From an uncultured Solobacterium sp. (GTDB taxonomy: Bacteria > Bacillota_I > Bacilli_A > Erysipelotrichales > Erysipelotrichaceae), in assembly GCA_900546285.1 (NCBI GenBank), contig URCJ01000013.1:1-39166 (forward strand): a stretch of DNA of 39,166 nt, written 5' to 3'. Below are positions 1 to 7,732 of the stretch, piece by piece (within the stretch, counting starts at the first letter, position 1; each line of letters opens with the position of its first letter). A model generated the notes under the pieces. That model was given only the letters and a program-made list of their open reading frames with translations. It was not told the origin of the DNA and searched no databases. Made by a program: the position numbers and the translations under genes.

Positions 1-97
1 TTGAGGTTCTCAACCACTTTTTTTATGTCAAATTTCGTATTTAATTTTTACACTTCTTCTCCTAGTTAGTTTTAGCTAACTATATTATAAATTAAAA
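1..97. other. gene-free window edge
   Basis: No coding sequence is visible here. It lies just downstream of the minus-strand mannosyltransferase-like gene. A short inverted repeat (TAGTTAG at 63-69, CTAACTA at 76-82, six-base loop) sits about 15 bases past that stop codon. It has no T-run after it in the minus direction, so calling it a terminator would be weak. Confidence 0.4.
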
Positions 98-1849
98 TCA
101 ACCAAAATACCACCTAGGCAATACTTCCAACAATTTAATATATTCCCTTGTTGTCCCAAAGCCTGTACATATAGGCAAATAAACAATAAACACCAACAGA
201 TAAATAAAGATAAAAGTATTAATTACTTTTCTATTCTCTAACTTACTAAAAGTATAGACAATGGCTAACATTGTAAAAATACTGGTTGGATAAAAATGGT
301 AGGCAAAGGTAGATCTAGAAATAAAGATCCAAGGTAGTAGTGATGAAACATAGCCCATAATTATCACAAAAGCTCTCTTATCCTTAATATTAAATAAAGT
401 ATAAACAACACAAGGCAAACCAAACCATGTTAATAAGGGATTAGAGAAACAAGCTATGGTATTAGAAACATTATCATTAATATTGGCATAATACCAAATA
501 GGTCTTAAGTCCAATAACCACTCATACCATCTTGATTCAAAAGGATGACTAGCATTTAATTCATGATGATATTTAAACATCATAAGATTATGTTCAAAGA
601 CATTCTTAAAAGACCACACATCATCTTTCCATACTTTATCCGGTAAATAACATAGACAATAAATCAAAAGCGGATTTAACACAAAGAATAATAAACACCA
701 AAGCAACGTCTTGATTACCCTTTCTTTCTTCTCTAACAATTTTCTAAATAAGATAAAAGCTAAACCTACAGCTGAGTAACACGCATTCCACTTAACACTT
801 ATCGCAAAGCCCATAAAGATACCCGATAATAATAAATTTATTAGTTCTTTCTTATAATTATCTTCTTTATAATATTTCACCATGAAGTAATACATCATGA
901 TAATAAAGAGAATACTAAATGGTTCTAAGGTACCGATTCTACTTGTTGTTAGGTGCATAAAATCCCCTGCACACAAGGTAGCACCAACGCAAGATAAATA
1001 AATATCATCAAATAATTTCTTACAAATATAATAGACAGCTATCACAATCAAAATACCAAATATCACACCTGGTAAACGATAGACAAATGGCGAAAAACCA
1101 AACACTTTAATAAACAAAGCAATAATATTAGTTCCAAGTAATGGATGAGTGTTGGCATACATATATTGACCATCAGCTATTTCTTTTGCGTTTCTAACAT
1201 GATAGACTTCATCAAAAAAGAACTCATCATAATAAATAGGATCAATCTCAATCATTTCTTGTTCATCAATTACTAAAGAAGCAGGATACTTACTATCCTT
1301 ATAATCATCTTCATACACTCTACAATCAATTATTTTTTCATCATTATAAAAGACAAGCTCGGTTATCGTATTTAGCTTACTACTACTATTTATCCTTATA
1401 TATTTATAGTTAAAACACCCTTTAATACTTTGATACTCATAAATTGGTTCTTCATCTAAAGTAACGATATTATCCCAATTACTTAAATCATTTGAACCTT
1501 CAATGATAATACCATCTACGCCTAATTGATATTCATACTCACCAACAAGACTGTTATTATCACCCTCACCATAAATGATATTAATCTGTTCAAACTCACT
1601 CTGACTCAACTCAAGAATAAACGATTGATTATCAGTGGTAGGCTGCCATGTACTTATAGGCATTTCAAAAGATCCTAGATTCCAAATTGAAATGATTCCA
1701 TATATCACCACAATACTTCCAAGATAAAACAACTCTTTATTCTTATGCTTTCTATAAATTAAACAGAAACAAATAAGCACAAGAAATGAGCATATCGCTA
1801 TGCTCAATAATTCTTCATTTTTAAATATCTCTAAACTGACACCCTTCAT
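98..1849 (-). CDS. PMT-type (GT39-like) membrane mannosyltransferase with inserted discoidin-like domain
   Basis: A 583-aa polytopic membrane protein. Two N-terminal hydrophobic helices (about 10-32 and 40-58) are followed by an extracytoplasmic beta-rich stretch (about 65-177) and then roughly ten more helices. The motif FDEVYH at about 212-217 followed by NTHPLLG at 233-239 is typical of the protein O-mannosyltransferase/ArnT-like fold, where the acidic residue of the first loop is catalytic and the sugar donor is a polyprenyl phosphate. The C-terminus (FYPTS, then three helices, RWYFG) also fits PMT. The stretch at 65-177 (SNDLSNWDNI, YKYIRI, ITELVFYND) resembles an F5/8 type C (discoidin) carbohydrate-binding domain inserted before the catalytic loop. 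Its likely job is glycosylation of surface proteins or polymers; donor and acceptor are unknown. The ribosome site is weak. It is transcribed alone. Confidence 0.75.
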   Translation of the reverse strand: MKGVSLEIFKNEELLSIAICSFLVLICFCLIYRKHKNKELFYLGSIVVIYGIISIWNLGSFEMPISTWQPTTDNQSFILELSQSEFEQINIIYGEGDNNSLVGEYEYQLGVDGIIIEGSNDLSNWDNIVTLDEEPIYEYQSIKGCFNYKYIRINSSSKLNTITELVFYNDEKIIDCRVYEDDYKDSKYPASLVIDEQEMIEIDPIYYDEFFFDEVYHVRNAKEIADGQYMYANTHPLLGTNIIALFIKVFGFSPFVYRLPGVIFGILIVIAVYYICKKLFDDIYLSCVGATLCAGDFMHLTTSRIGTLEPFSILFIIMMYYFMVKYYKEDNYKKELINLLLSGIFMGFAISVKWNACYSAVGLAFILFRKLLEKKERVIKTLLWCLLFFVLNPLLIYCLCYLPDKVWKDDVWSFKNVFEHNLMMFKYHHELNASHPFESRWYEWLLDLRPIWYYANINDNVSNTIACFSNPLLTWFGLPCVVYTLFNIKDKRAFVIIMGYVSSLLPWIFISRSTFAYHFYPTSIFTMLAIVYTFSKLENRKVINTFIFIYLLVFIVYLPICTGFGTTREYIKLLEVLPRWYFG

Positions 1850-1922
1850 TACTAATTATGATATCTCTAATTCTTCACAAATTTCCTCATATTTTCTTTA
1901 TAACATTTGATTGCTTAGAGCT

Positions 1923-2671
1923 TTAAGACAACGAATCGTTACCGTAGTATTTATCTAACAATTTAACGCTCTCTACAACATAGGCAAAGCCTAATGGTTC
2001 ATAATTCCTAATCTTACTAAGTTTTTTATACTTACTCTTAGAAATATTAGCATCATGATATTTGTCATAATCAACAATCTTCATCATTTTCTCATTAGTT
2101 AGAATGCATGTTGCAAGATACATTACTTTGCAGGCTTTTTCTATTGCTAATTCGGCAGAAAATGTTTCATCAAATTTATGGTTGTTTATCTTTTTAATGC
2201 CAGCTAATAATAATGGATAATCCTCACCTATCTGTCCTCTGCTCGCAATACAAGCACTTGCTTCAATGGTATCTAACAGAGTATCTATGTATGTACAATC
2301 ATTATTTCTATATAATATTTCGGTTTTAACTGTATTCATATATGATTTATATACACATCATAATCAACAGCAACATCAAATAAACAAGCAACATCATACA
2401 TTTGTTTAATGATTTTTAGTTCCTTATCAATGCCAAATGGAATCCCAGTTGTATGCGGTGCGAACGATGTTAGTTTATCTCCCATTACGCAATCTATAGA
2501 GGGGACAGTCACCATTACATAAGGCTCTTCTGTATTAATCAAAGCATTCTTAATTGGCATATCTATCAATTTTGTATAATGATTGTCTTCGAATAAACTA
2601 TCTAATAAAATACAAAATTCTCTTTTAAACGTTGTTGAATTATATACAAATTTATAAGAACCTTCTTGCAT
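1923..2671 (-). pseudogene. decayed AbiEii/AbiGii-type nucleotidyltransferase
   Basis: Two overlapping reading frames (2336-2671, 111 codons; 1923-2339, 138 codons) read as successive parts of one AbiEii-like protein. The upstream part carries GDKLTSFAPHTTGIP and IIKQMYDVACLFD. The downstream part carries ILYRNND, the ASRG segment and the helical tail that normally follow in the same chain. The join is an ATGA overlap with a change of frame, so a frameshift near 2338 is likely. The N-terminal nucleotidyltransferase core (the GS/GG and DxD metal site) is absent; a stop codon lies 33 bases before the first ATG. No partner antitoxin (AbiEi-like) is present. Family members are type IV toxins that modify tRNA or other targets; this copy should be inactive. 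An alternative is two translationally coupled subunits, but loss of the catalytic part argues against that. Confidence 0.7.
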
Positions 2672-2754
2672 AGTTGTGAGTAAAATAAAAACAGAAACAC
2701 TTTAATGACAAATTATAGTAGTCAAAGATGTATCTGTTTTCTATTATGTATACA

Positions 2755-2778
2755 ACTAAAACCGGCAATCGAGCCGGT
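2755..2778 (-). terminator. rho-independent terminator of the DUF2599/thioredoxin operon
   Basis: Read on the minus strand, ACCGGC (2778-2773) pairs with GCCGGT (2766-2761) over a six-base loop, followed by a short TTT run. It lies just after the stop of the small membrane protein gene at 2790 and before the AbiEii remnant. The stem is GC-rich in an otherwise AT-rich region; the T-run is short. Confidence 0.65.
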
Positions 2779-2789
2779 AAATGTATAAA

Positions 2790-3134
2790 CTATTTTTCTT
2801 TACTAAGTGTAACAACAGTCTCTATATCTTTTTTTCTGAAGCAGTGGTTTTTTAAACCAAAGAAATAATCAATATATAAATAGAATAAATATACAGAGAA
2901 TAATATTAAACTCATCCATAGTAATCCTAATCCATAGTTACCCATTACATTTTTTATTTTTTCTCCACTTTCATCTATATAATGTGCAATACTAATAAGT
3001 TGATAAGACAAACAAATCCAAGTAATGGTGCATACTATGAGCTGCAAGATTTTTTTTGGAATTTTAAAATCCATTTTCCACATTACCAATGCTAAAATTG
3101 CCATACCAAATAATACTAATATAATAAGTGGCAT
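2790..3134 (-). CDS. small three-helix membrane protein, last gene of the secreted-protein operon
   Basis: A 114-aa protein with three hydrophobic segments (about 2-20, 28-47 and 68-88) and a charged, Lys-rich C-terminus. I do not recognise the family. The start is set at the internal ATG at 3134 because GAGGAG lies eight to nine bases ahead of it; the longer reading from 3182 has no such site and would overlap the upstream gene. It follows the secreted DUF2599-like gene by 20 bases and is closed by the terminator at 2755-2778. Its size, topology and place after an exported Cys-rich protein would suit an immunity or anchoring partner, but that is inference from context only. Confidence 0.55.
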   Translation of the reverse strand: MPLIILVLFGMAILALVMWKMDFKIPKKILQLIVCTITWICLSYQLISIAHYIDESGEKIKNVMGNYGLGLLWMSLILFSVYLFYLYIDYFFGLKNHCFRKKDIETVVTLSKEK

Positions 3135-3154
3135 ATGTAAGATCTCCTCTTTAA

Positions 3155-3796
3155 TTAATCCGCATTTTGGCAAGGGTTGCATAATGCAAGAACTACTCTT
3201 GCGAAACCAACATCAGGACAACCTTCCTCAATATCCCAGCCTGCTTCTATGAACGCTTCAAAATGACACCAATACTGATCAGATAAGCTACTTTCGTTAT
3301 TTTTTATGTTAGGATATGCTTGTTTTAATTTTGACCAAGCATTTGAGCAAACTGGACGCAGTGTTCTTGTAGAAAGTTTTGGTTCCATGCTATATGTCCA
3401 ATACCCACCTCTATAATGATATTTATAAGATTTAAAATAATCCCTCATAGTTTTGCCAGAAGCTCGCAACATATTTGTTCCCAACAATTCATCTTTCAAA
3501 CTTAATTGAGTTCCGTAATTCGACTTAATTCTATTGATTACTTGTTCCTCGGTAATATGATTATCACTTGCGTATTTTTCTAATCTGTATTCCAAATCCT
3601 TAAAATAATTTTCGTTAGATTTATAGAATTCTTTGACATTTTCAACATCAAGACTATCGATATATTCCAATTCACTCTTTAAGCTCGCAAAATCATTTCC
3701 GCTACTTACTAGTTCCATAGATTCTTCAGCATGAACAACGTTACTTGTACAAACAGTCAATATTGCGACTAACATTATACTAAACACTCTCTTCAT
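3155..3796 (-). CDS. secreted Cys-rich protein with DUF2599-like C-terminal domain
   Basis: A 213-aa protein with a clear signal peptide: MKR, a hydrophobic core, and probable cleavage after VHA at residue 23. Residues 25-110 are predicted helical and acidic/basic. The C-terminal domain (about 115-210) has YWTYSMEP, SLSDQYWCHFE, a WDIE...PDVGF stretch and the end LALCNPC. This pattern matches my memory of DUF2599 (a W-rich domain ending in CNP). Five cysteines (150, 177, 193, 206, 209) all lie in the last 65 residues, so disulfides are expected after export. Its ATG overlaps the end of the thioredoxin-like gene by four bases (ATGA), which implies coupled translation with a putative disulfide-handling partner. 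Function is unknown; a secreted toxin, bacteriocin or wall-associated factor is possible. Confidence 0.65.
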   Translation of the reverse strand: MKRVFSIMLVAILTVCTSNVVHAEESMELVSSGNDFASLKSELEYIDSLDVENVKEFYKSNENYFKDLEYRLEKYASDNHITEEQVINRIKSNYGTQLSLKDELLGTNMLRASGKTMRDYFKSYKYHYRGGYWTYSMEPKLSTRTLRPVCSNAWSKLKQAYPNIKNNESSLSDQYWCHFEAFIEAGWDIEEGCPDVGFARVVLALCNPCQNAD

Positions 3797-4545
3797 ATTT
3801 TTTCTTCCTTCCTAAGATTATATTTATTTTTTAAGAAACAACTTATTGCCAAAATAACTGTCAATAGTGAAATCAATAGCAGAGCTTTCTCATCTACAAT
3901 CAAACTTAGTCCGCTATTCTTAAAATTACTATACCAAAACGCGACCAAGCCACAAGAACTTACTATTGGTATTAACAATATATTGTTTATATTTTTAGTT
4001 AAGAGCCTCATTTTAGTTACTACATATTGATAAATAACGATAGCTAAATTAAGCAGAATGCATGAGATATACTCGAACTTTATAGTCTTATTTTTCTCTA
4101 TGTTATTCAACATATCTCCTACTTCTTTATAGACCATAGATTGATCTTTGTTTCCAGATAATTCAGAACCAAATGCTTCATATAATTTCCCTTCTTTTAC
4201 ATATGCCAATAACGGGATTCTTGCTACTTCATATTTTTCAAAAACCTTCATTAACTCTTCATCCGTTACCTTTTTCTCTTTTCTAAAATAGTCAGAATTA
4301 AAATATTTGATATCAATATGTCTTTCCCTAGAAATCAACCTTAAAATCGGCTCAAACAGTTTGCAAGACGGACAGGTAGGACGTCCAAAGTAAATATATC
4401 CTCCATCAACTTCATAAACCTCTTGAATTTCAGTTATCTGTTTAAACCTAACACTTTTATTTTGAAAAATCTGTAACCCAATACTCAAAGTAGTTAAAAA
4501 CAATATCGAAAGCACTAAAACAAATTTTATGTTTTTCTTAGCCAT
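3793..4545 (-). CDS. membrane-bound thioredoxin-like protein (CPSC active site), bacteriocin-accessory type
   Basis: A 250-aa protein. An N-terminal membrane anchor (about 7-26) precedes a thioredoxin fold with the redox motif CPSC at 58-61 and the expected cis-proline at P111 (ARIPLL). Three further hydrophobic helices follow (about 156-175, 188-206, 216-237), which is longer than the usual single-helix bacteriocin transport accessory proteins (PedC/BrcD kind) it otherwise resembles. The active site should face outside. GGAGGTG lies seven bases before the ATG, a strong site. The stop overlaps the start of the secreted Cys-rich gene, so the obvious client is that protein's disulfides. The link to bacteriocin maturation is inferred from the fold and context. 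Confidence 0.65.
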   Translation of the reverse strand: MAKKNIKFVLVLSILFLTTLSIGLQIFQNKSVRFKQITEIQEVYEVDGGYIYFGRPTCPSCKLFEPILRLISRERHIDIKYFNSDYFRKEKKVTDEELMKVFEKYEVARIPLLAYVKEGKLYEAFGSELSGNKDQSMVYKEVGDMLNNIEKNKTIKFEYISCILLNLAIVIYQYVVTKMRLLTKNINNILLIPIVSSCGLVAFWYSNFKNSGLSLIVDEKALLLISLLTVILAISCFLKNKYNLRKEEKI

Positions 4546-4624
4546 CTTCTTTCACCTCCACAATTGTTAATTTTGGCATTATTATGTCTCCGTTTTTATA
4601 CCTCTGCGGATTTTTATAGTACAT
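4538..4624 (-). CDS. 28-aa peptide leading the thioredoxin/DUF2599 operon
   Basis: A short frame begins at the ATG at 4622-4624 behind GAGAGGTGG (about six bases away) and runs 28 codons, rich in Lys, Asp and Glu, to a TAA that overlaps the start of the thioredoxin-like gene (ATGGCTAA). The good ribosome site and the stop/start overlap suggest real, coupled translation. The sequence (begins MYYKNPQRYKNGD, ends VEVKEDG) is not a recognisable bacteriocin precursor: there is no GG leader. It could be a peptide, a leader for coupling, or the tail of an eroded gene. Confidence 0.4.
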   Translation of the reverse strand: MYYKNPQRYKNGDIIMPKLTIVEVKEDG

Positions 4625-4931
4625 TAACACCACCTCTCTTTTTCAAAACATAATCATATAATTCTCAACAGCATTTCTTTTGCACTTATTCTCGATTTCT
4701 TTTTCACCAGATTTTCATGGTTAAAAACTAATCATTTCAAATTCTTCTATCTTAATTTTCTTTTCTTTAAATATCATATTAATCATACATATTGATTAGC
4801 ATACGCTAACTACGTTTCAAAAAAAATTACATTTTGTGTTGAAAATATATAGACCCTATTCTTTAATTCGTTATTAAACATTTCTAGCCCTCTTAACTTC
4901 CCTACCAAACAAATTCATCTTGGTTATTAAA
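4625..4931. other. AT-rich gene-free stretch
   Basis: No gene can be supported on either strand. Very short frames with poor codon content alternate with stops, as in decayed coding DNA. A small inverted repeat (TTAGC-N4-GCTAA) lies at about 4796-4809. The promoter of the minus-strand operon starting at 4624 must lie in the right part of this stretch's downstream side, but no convincing -35/-10 pair was found. Confidence 0.35.
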
Positions 4932-5325
4932 TTAGAAGCGGTTTTTCTTTTTCACCTTGTTTTTAGTAAATAATTCTAGCATTAGGACAGTGCAAAAATC
5001 ATTATTTTCATAAGCACCAACATAATTTGTATTAATACTTAAAGTCATATGTCTCTCTTGTTCCAACGCTTCTTCAAGTGCTTCCATAAAATTGTTTTTT
5101 TAGTTAGGTTTCTCAATATTTTTAAAAACAATTGTCTTCCTATTTTTTGTAATTATTGATAAAACATCATTATATGATTCTGTTCTTCCTTTACTTACAA
5201 TCTGTAACAGTTTTAAAATCAATTAAGACTTTTGGAAAATATTTTACAAAATCTAAGTATAAATAAGTGGGATATAACTTTCTATTTATTTTTTTCATTA
5301 AGTGCTTTCAAGCTTTTTCATTCAT
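4932..5325 (-). pseudogene. decayed gene of unknown family
   Basis: A strong ribosome site (AAGGAGG, five to six bases ahead) precedes an ATG at 5325, but the frame hits a TGA after five codons. Similar-looking coding text then continues in other frames: KALNEKNK, then LQIVSKGRTESYNDVLS with KTIVFKNIEKPN, an in-frame TAA at 5100-5102, then KNNFMEALEEALEQE to a stop at 4932. The last 51 codons (4932-5087) are open from an internal ATG. The continuity across the TAA shows one ancestral protein of about 125-130 aa broken by at least one frameshift and two nonsense changes. I cannot name the family. Confidence 0.5.
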
Positions 5326-5346
5326 ATTTCCTCCTTGCAAACAATA

Positions 5347-5375
5347 TTATTAAGTTAATGTATAACTTAATAATT
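5347..5375. promoter_or_regulatory. 29-nt perfect dyad, probable regulator binding site
   Basis: ATTATTAAGTTA (5347-5358) and TAACTTAATAAT (5364-5375) are exact reverse complements separated by five bases. The dyad abuts and touches the -35 box of the Crp/Fnr-family gene and lies between that gene and the decayed minus-strand gene. Twelve perfect base pairs around a short spacer fits a dimeric Crp/Fnr-type operator, and autoregulation is the simplest reading. In AT-rich DNA some dyads arise by chance, but twelve exact pairs is unlikely. Confidence 0.6.
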
Positions 5376-5403
5376 GATTATTTAGCATTATTTTACTATC
5401 ATA
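5375..5403 (+). promoter_or_regulatory. sigma-A-type promoter of the Crp/Fnr-family gene
   Basis: TTGATT at 5375-5380, a 17-base spacer and TATCAT at 5398-5403 match a housekeeping promoter. The start point would be near 5410, about 38 bases before the ATG. The -35 box overlaps the right arm of the 29-nt dyad by one base. Confidence 0.55.
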
Positions 5404-5418
5404 TTTTATGAATTACCG

Positions 5419-5432
5419 TTGTTAAAACAACA
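5419..5432. promoter_or_regulatory. short palindrome in the 5' leader of the Crp/Fnr-family gene
   Basis: GTTGTT-AA-AACAAC is a perfect six-base dyad just downstream of the predicted -10 box and ahead of the ribosome site. Its position would suit a repressor site or a small leader hairpin. Confidence 0.35.
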
Positions 5433-5447
5433 TATGGAGGATAAATA

Positions 5448-6113
5448 ATGCAAACATCCCTTACAAATACTAAATTATTTAAAGGTATACCACAAAAAGA
5501 TATTGAAACATTATTATTTTGCGTTGGGACAAAAAAACAAACTTATACAAAAGGCGAATATATTTTTCACGAAGGTTCTTTAATCGAGCAAATTGGAATT
5601 GTACTATCTGGAGCAGTTATTATCGAATTATGTGATGCATGGGGGAACAACAATGTGTTAACAAATTTAGGGCCTGGAGAAACTTTTTTAGAAGTTTATG
5701 CTTGTTGTTTAAAAGAGCCACTGATGATAAATGTTGTTGCTGCAGAAGATACAACAGTACTTTTATTGAACATAAACAAATTAATAACTAACTGCCCTAA
5801 ATGTTGCAATTTTCATTATGACTTACAAAAAAATTTATTAATGTTAACTGCGGAAAGGAACCTCCAATTATCAAGACGTATTCTACACACTTCTTCAAAA
5901 AACATTCGTAAGCGCCTCATGTCATACTTTTCTTATTGTATTAAACAAAACGGTAGTTTCTCTTTTAATATTCCGTATAATCGACAACAATTAGCAGATT
6001 ACTTATCAGTAGAAAGAAGCGCTCTTTCAAACGAGCTATCAAAAATGAAACGTGATGGAATTATTCAATTTGATAAAAATCACTTTATTGTGAAAGAAGA
6101 TATTATTGTCTAA
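5448..6113 (+). CDS. Crp/Fnr-family transcriptional regulator
   Basis: A 221-aa protein with an N-terminal cyclic-nucleotide-binding-like beta-barrel (about 10-115; YIFHEGS and NLGPGETF are typical turns), a long dimer helix (about 122-150) and a C-terminal winged helix (about 165-215) whose recognition helix lies in LSVERSALSNELSKMK. The cAMP-contact Arg/Ser pair is not evident. Cysteines C86, C87, C116, C119 and C120 (CPKCC) are concentrated near the barrel/helix junction, as in a clostridial subgroup that may sense redox state, NO or metal; this ligand is inferred. The ATG follows TGGAGG by seven bases. It stands alone between a decayed gene and a convergent symporter gene, so its targets are not fixed by neighbours apart from the dyad upstream. 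Confidence 0.85.
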   Translation: MQTSLTNTKLFKGIPQKDIETLLFCVGTKKQTYTKGEYIFHEGSLIEQIGIVLSGAVIIELCDAWGNNNVLTNLGPGETFLEVYACCLKEPLMINVVAAEDTTVLLLNINKLITNCPKCCNFHYDLQKNLLMLTAERNLQLSRRILHTSSKNIRKRLMSYFSYCIKQNGSFSFNIPYNRQQLADYLSVERSALSNELSKMKRDGIIQFDKNHFIVKEDIIV

Positions 6114-6196
6114 ATTGAAGACAAATAGTAGATTTATTTACTATACGCCAAAACTATCGTATTCATTTTATCTTCAGTTATATTTATCATTAACCA

Positions 6197-6223
6197 TAAA
6201 AAGAGACATCTTTCGACATCTCT
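6197..6223 (-). terminator. terminator of the GPH symporter gene
   Basis: On the minus strand AGAGATGTC, a GAAA tetraloop and GATGTCTCT form a nine-pair stem (two G-U pairs), followed by TTTTT. The hairpin overlaps the symporter stop codon at 6222. It can also shield the convergent Crp/Fnr-family gene. Confidence 0.7.
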
Positions 6224-7676
6224 ATTCACCCAACTGTTCACAAATCTCTTTATACTTATCTTCAGTAAGAATATATTTCTTCTTATACAAAACACAAGAT
6301 AAAATCATAAAGATACAAGGAATAATCGTCATCGCAATCAATAAACCATTTCTTTGTAAGGTAGTAGTACTACCAATAATAGCCTCAATCATCTTTGACT
6401 TTGTCACATCATCAATCAAGGCTTGTGTAGCCTGTTGTTCAAGAGAAGAAATCTGATTAGTTAAACTAGTCGCATTTACTACCATATAAGTTAAAGTAGT
6501 AATAACTACAACCAAAGCACTAGCTAACTTGGTGATAAAAGGTCTAACTGAAGAAATAATAGCCTCATCACGATTACCTGTCTTAAGCTCATTATATTCA
6601 ACCGTATTAATAATAGATATCATCATAATTAGATACAGTCCATATTGGGCAAAGTTAGATAACATGAACCCTAATGTAATCATGAAAAATTTAAGCTGAC
6701 TTGTCACCATAAACAAACCACATAATATTTGAATCAAATAACCTACTATACCAATATACAAGGCAATAGAAACCATCTTATTTCTACTTAATTTCTTAGA
6801 CAACAAAGGATAGAAAATCATTAAGAAAGCAGTAGCTGCCATACCCACCGTTGTAAATAAAGAATACAATGATCCCTTATAGCCAAACTCAAAATAGATA
6901 TAGTTATTGCCAATACCATTAAGGACAATATTAATGCCTATTTGTTGAAGAAGGAAAATAAAAGTAATCCACAATAACTGATCATTATTCACAAAAGTGC
7001 TAATTATCTTTTTAAAAGATAATGGTGGTACCTCTTTAGACTCTTCTCTTCTCTCTTTTACACCAAACAACGTAAACAACAAGAATAAAGGTCCAAGAAT
7101 ACATATAACAGTAGCTATAATGCCATAAGCATTTCTAGAAGAACCGCCTAGTGCCAAAGCACCAGCTGTAAGCATCGGTATTAATATCTGAGCCAAGGTA
7201 TTACCAATGCCACCAAACAAAGTAGCACGAGAGGTATAAGTATCTCTCATCTCTCCATCACTTGATAAAGCAGGTATCATGCCCCAATAAGAAATATCAT
7301 GCATTGTGAATGTTATTGAATATAAGAAGTAACAAATTCCAAATTCTACAATAAAGGCCCAACCCTCTAGCTTAGAATTAAAAATCACATACACAACAAC
7401 AGAAGTAGACAAGATACCACCAAGTAACCAAGGCTTAAACTTACCATACTTAGTTCTTGTTCTTTCTATCAAATTACCCATAATTGGATCATTTAGGGCA
7501 TCAAAGATTCTTGCGATAACCATAATTATTGTAATAGCACTTAATTGCGCATTAGTTAACGATCTTGTATACATCGTATAAGTTAAAAGATAACTATTAA
7601 ATAGTGCATACATCATATCTCTTCCAACAGTCCCCAAAGGATACATTAGAAGATTCTTCTTTGTCTGTTTATCCAT
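6222..7676 (-). CDS. GPH-family (MelB-like) sugar:cation symporter
   Basis: A 484-aa MFS protein with about twelve membrane helices. The N-terminal signature (PLGTVGRDMMYALFNSYLL) and the loop DALNDPIMGNLIERT-RTKYGKFKPW are hallmarks of the glycoside-pentoside-hexuronide family, in which the helix II acidic residues (here FDALND) coordinate the coupling cation. Family members import melibiose, xylosides, glucuronides or similar glycosides with Na+ or H+. No glycosidase lies next to it, so the substrate cannot be assigned. GAGGAA lies nine bases before the ATG. It is transcribed divergently from the MATE gene and closed by its own terminator. Confidence 0.85.
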   Translation of the reverse strand: MDKQTKKNLLMYPLGTVGRDMMYALFNSYLLTYTMYTRSLTNAQLSAITIIMVIARIFDALNDPIMGNLIERTRTKYGKFKPWLLGGILSTSVVVYVIFNSKLEGWAFIVEFGICYFLYSITFTMHDISYWGMIPALSSDGEMRDTYTSRATLFGGIGNTLAQILIPMLTAGALALGGSSRNAYGIIATVICILGPLFLLFTLFGVKERREESKEVPPLSFKKIISTFVNNDQLLWITFIFLLQQIGINIVLNGIGNNYIYFEFGYKGSLYSLFTTVGMAATAFLMIFYPLLSKKLSRNKMVSIALYIGIVGYLIQILCGLFMVTSQLKFFMITLGFMLSNFAQYGLYLIMMISIINTVEYNELKTGNRDEAIISSVRPFITKLASALVVVITTLTYMVVNATSLTNQISSLEQQATQALIDDVTKSKMIEAIIGSTTTLQRNGLLIAMTIIPCIFMILSCVLYKKKYILTEDKYKEICEQLGE

Positions 7677-7701
7677 AATTAGTTCCTCTATTAATAAATA
7701 A

Positions 7702-7707
7702 ATTATA
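7702..7707 (-). promoter_or_regulatory. -10 box of the GPH symporter gene
   Basis: A minus-strand TATAAT sits about 26 bases before the symporter ATG. No good -35 hexamer is visible at the usual distance. Confidence 0.35.
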
Positions 7708-7719
7708 TATCCTTAGTTG

Positions 7720-7725
7720 TATAAT
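7720..7725 (+). promoter_or_regulatory. -10 box placed next to the MATE start codon
   Basis: TATAAT is followed by seven bases and then the MATE ATG at 7733. Transcription from it would begin at or next to the A of the ATG, giving a leaderless mRNA. No Shine-Dalgarno sequence precedes the ATG. The -35 region is poor. Confidence 0.45.
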
Positions 7726-7732
7726 TACTTTT

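Noticed and set aside
63..82. Inverted repeat as terminator of the mannosyltransferase-like gene
   Set aside because: The stem is short, AT-rich and lacks a T-run in the needed direction.
2336..2671. Independent small gene of 111 codons
   Set aside because: Its sequence is the middle part of an AbiEii-like protein that continues in the next frame, so it was joined with it as one pseudogene.
6106..6456. 116-codon plus-strand frame after the Crp/Fnr gene
   Set aside because: It is antisense to the end of the GPH symporter and crosses that gene's terminator.
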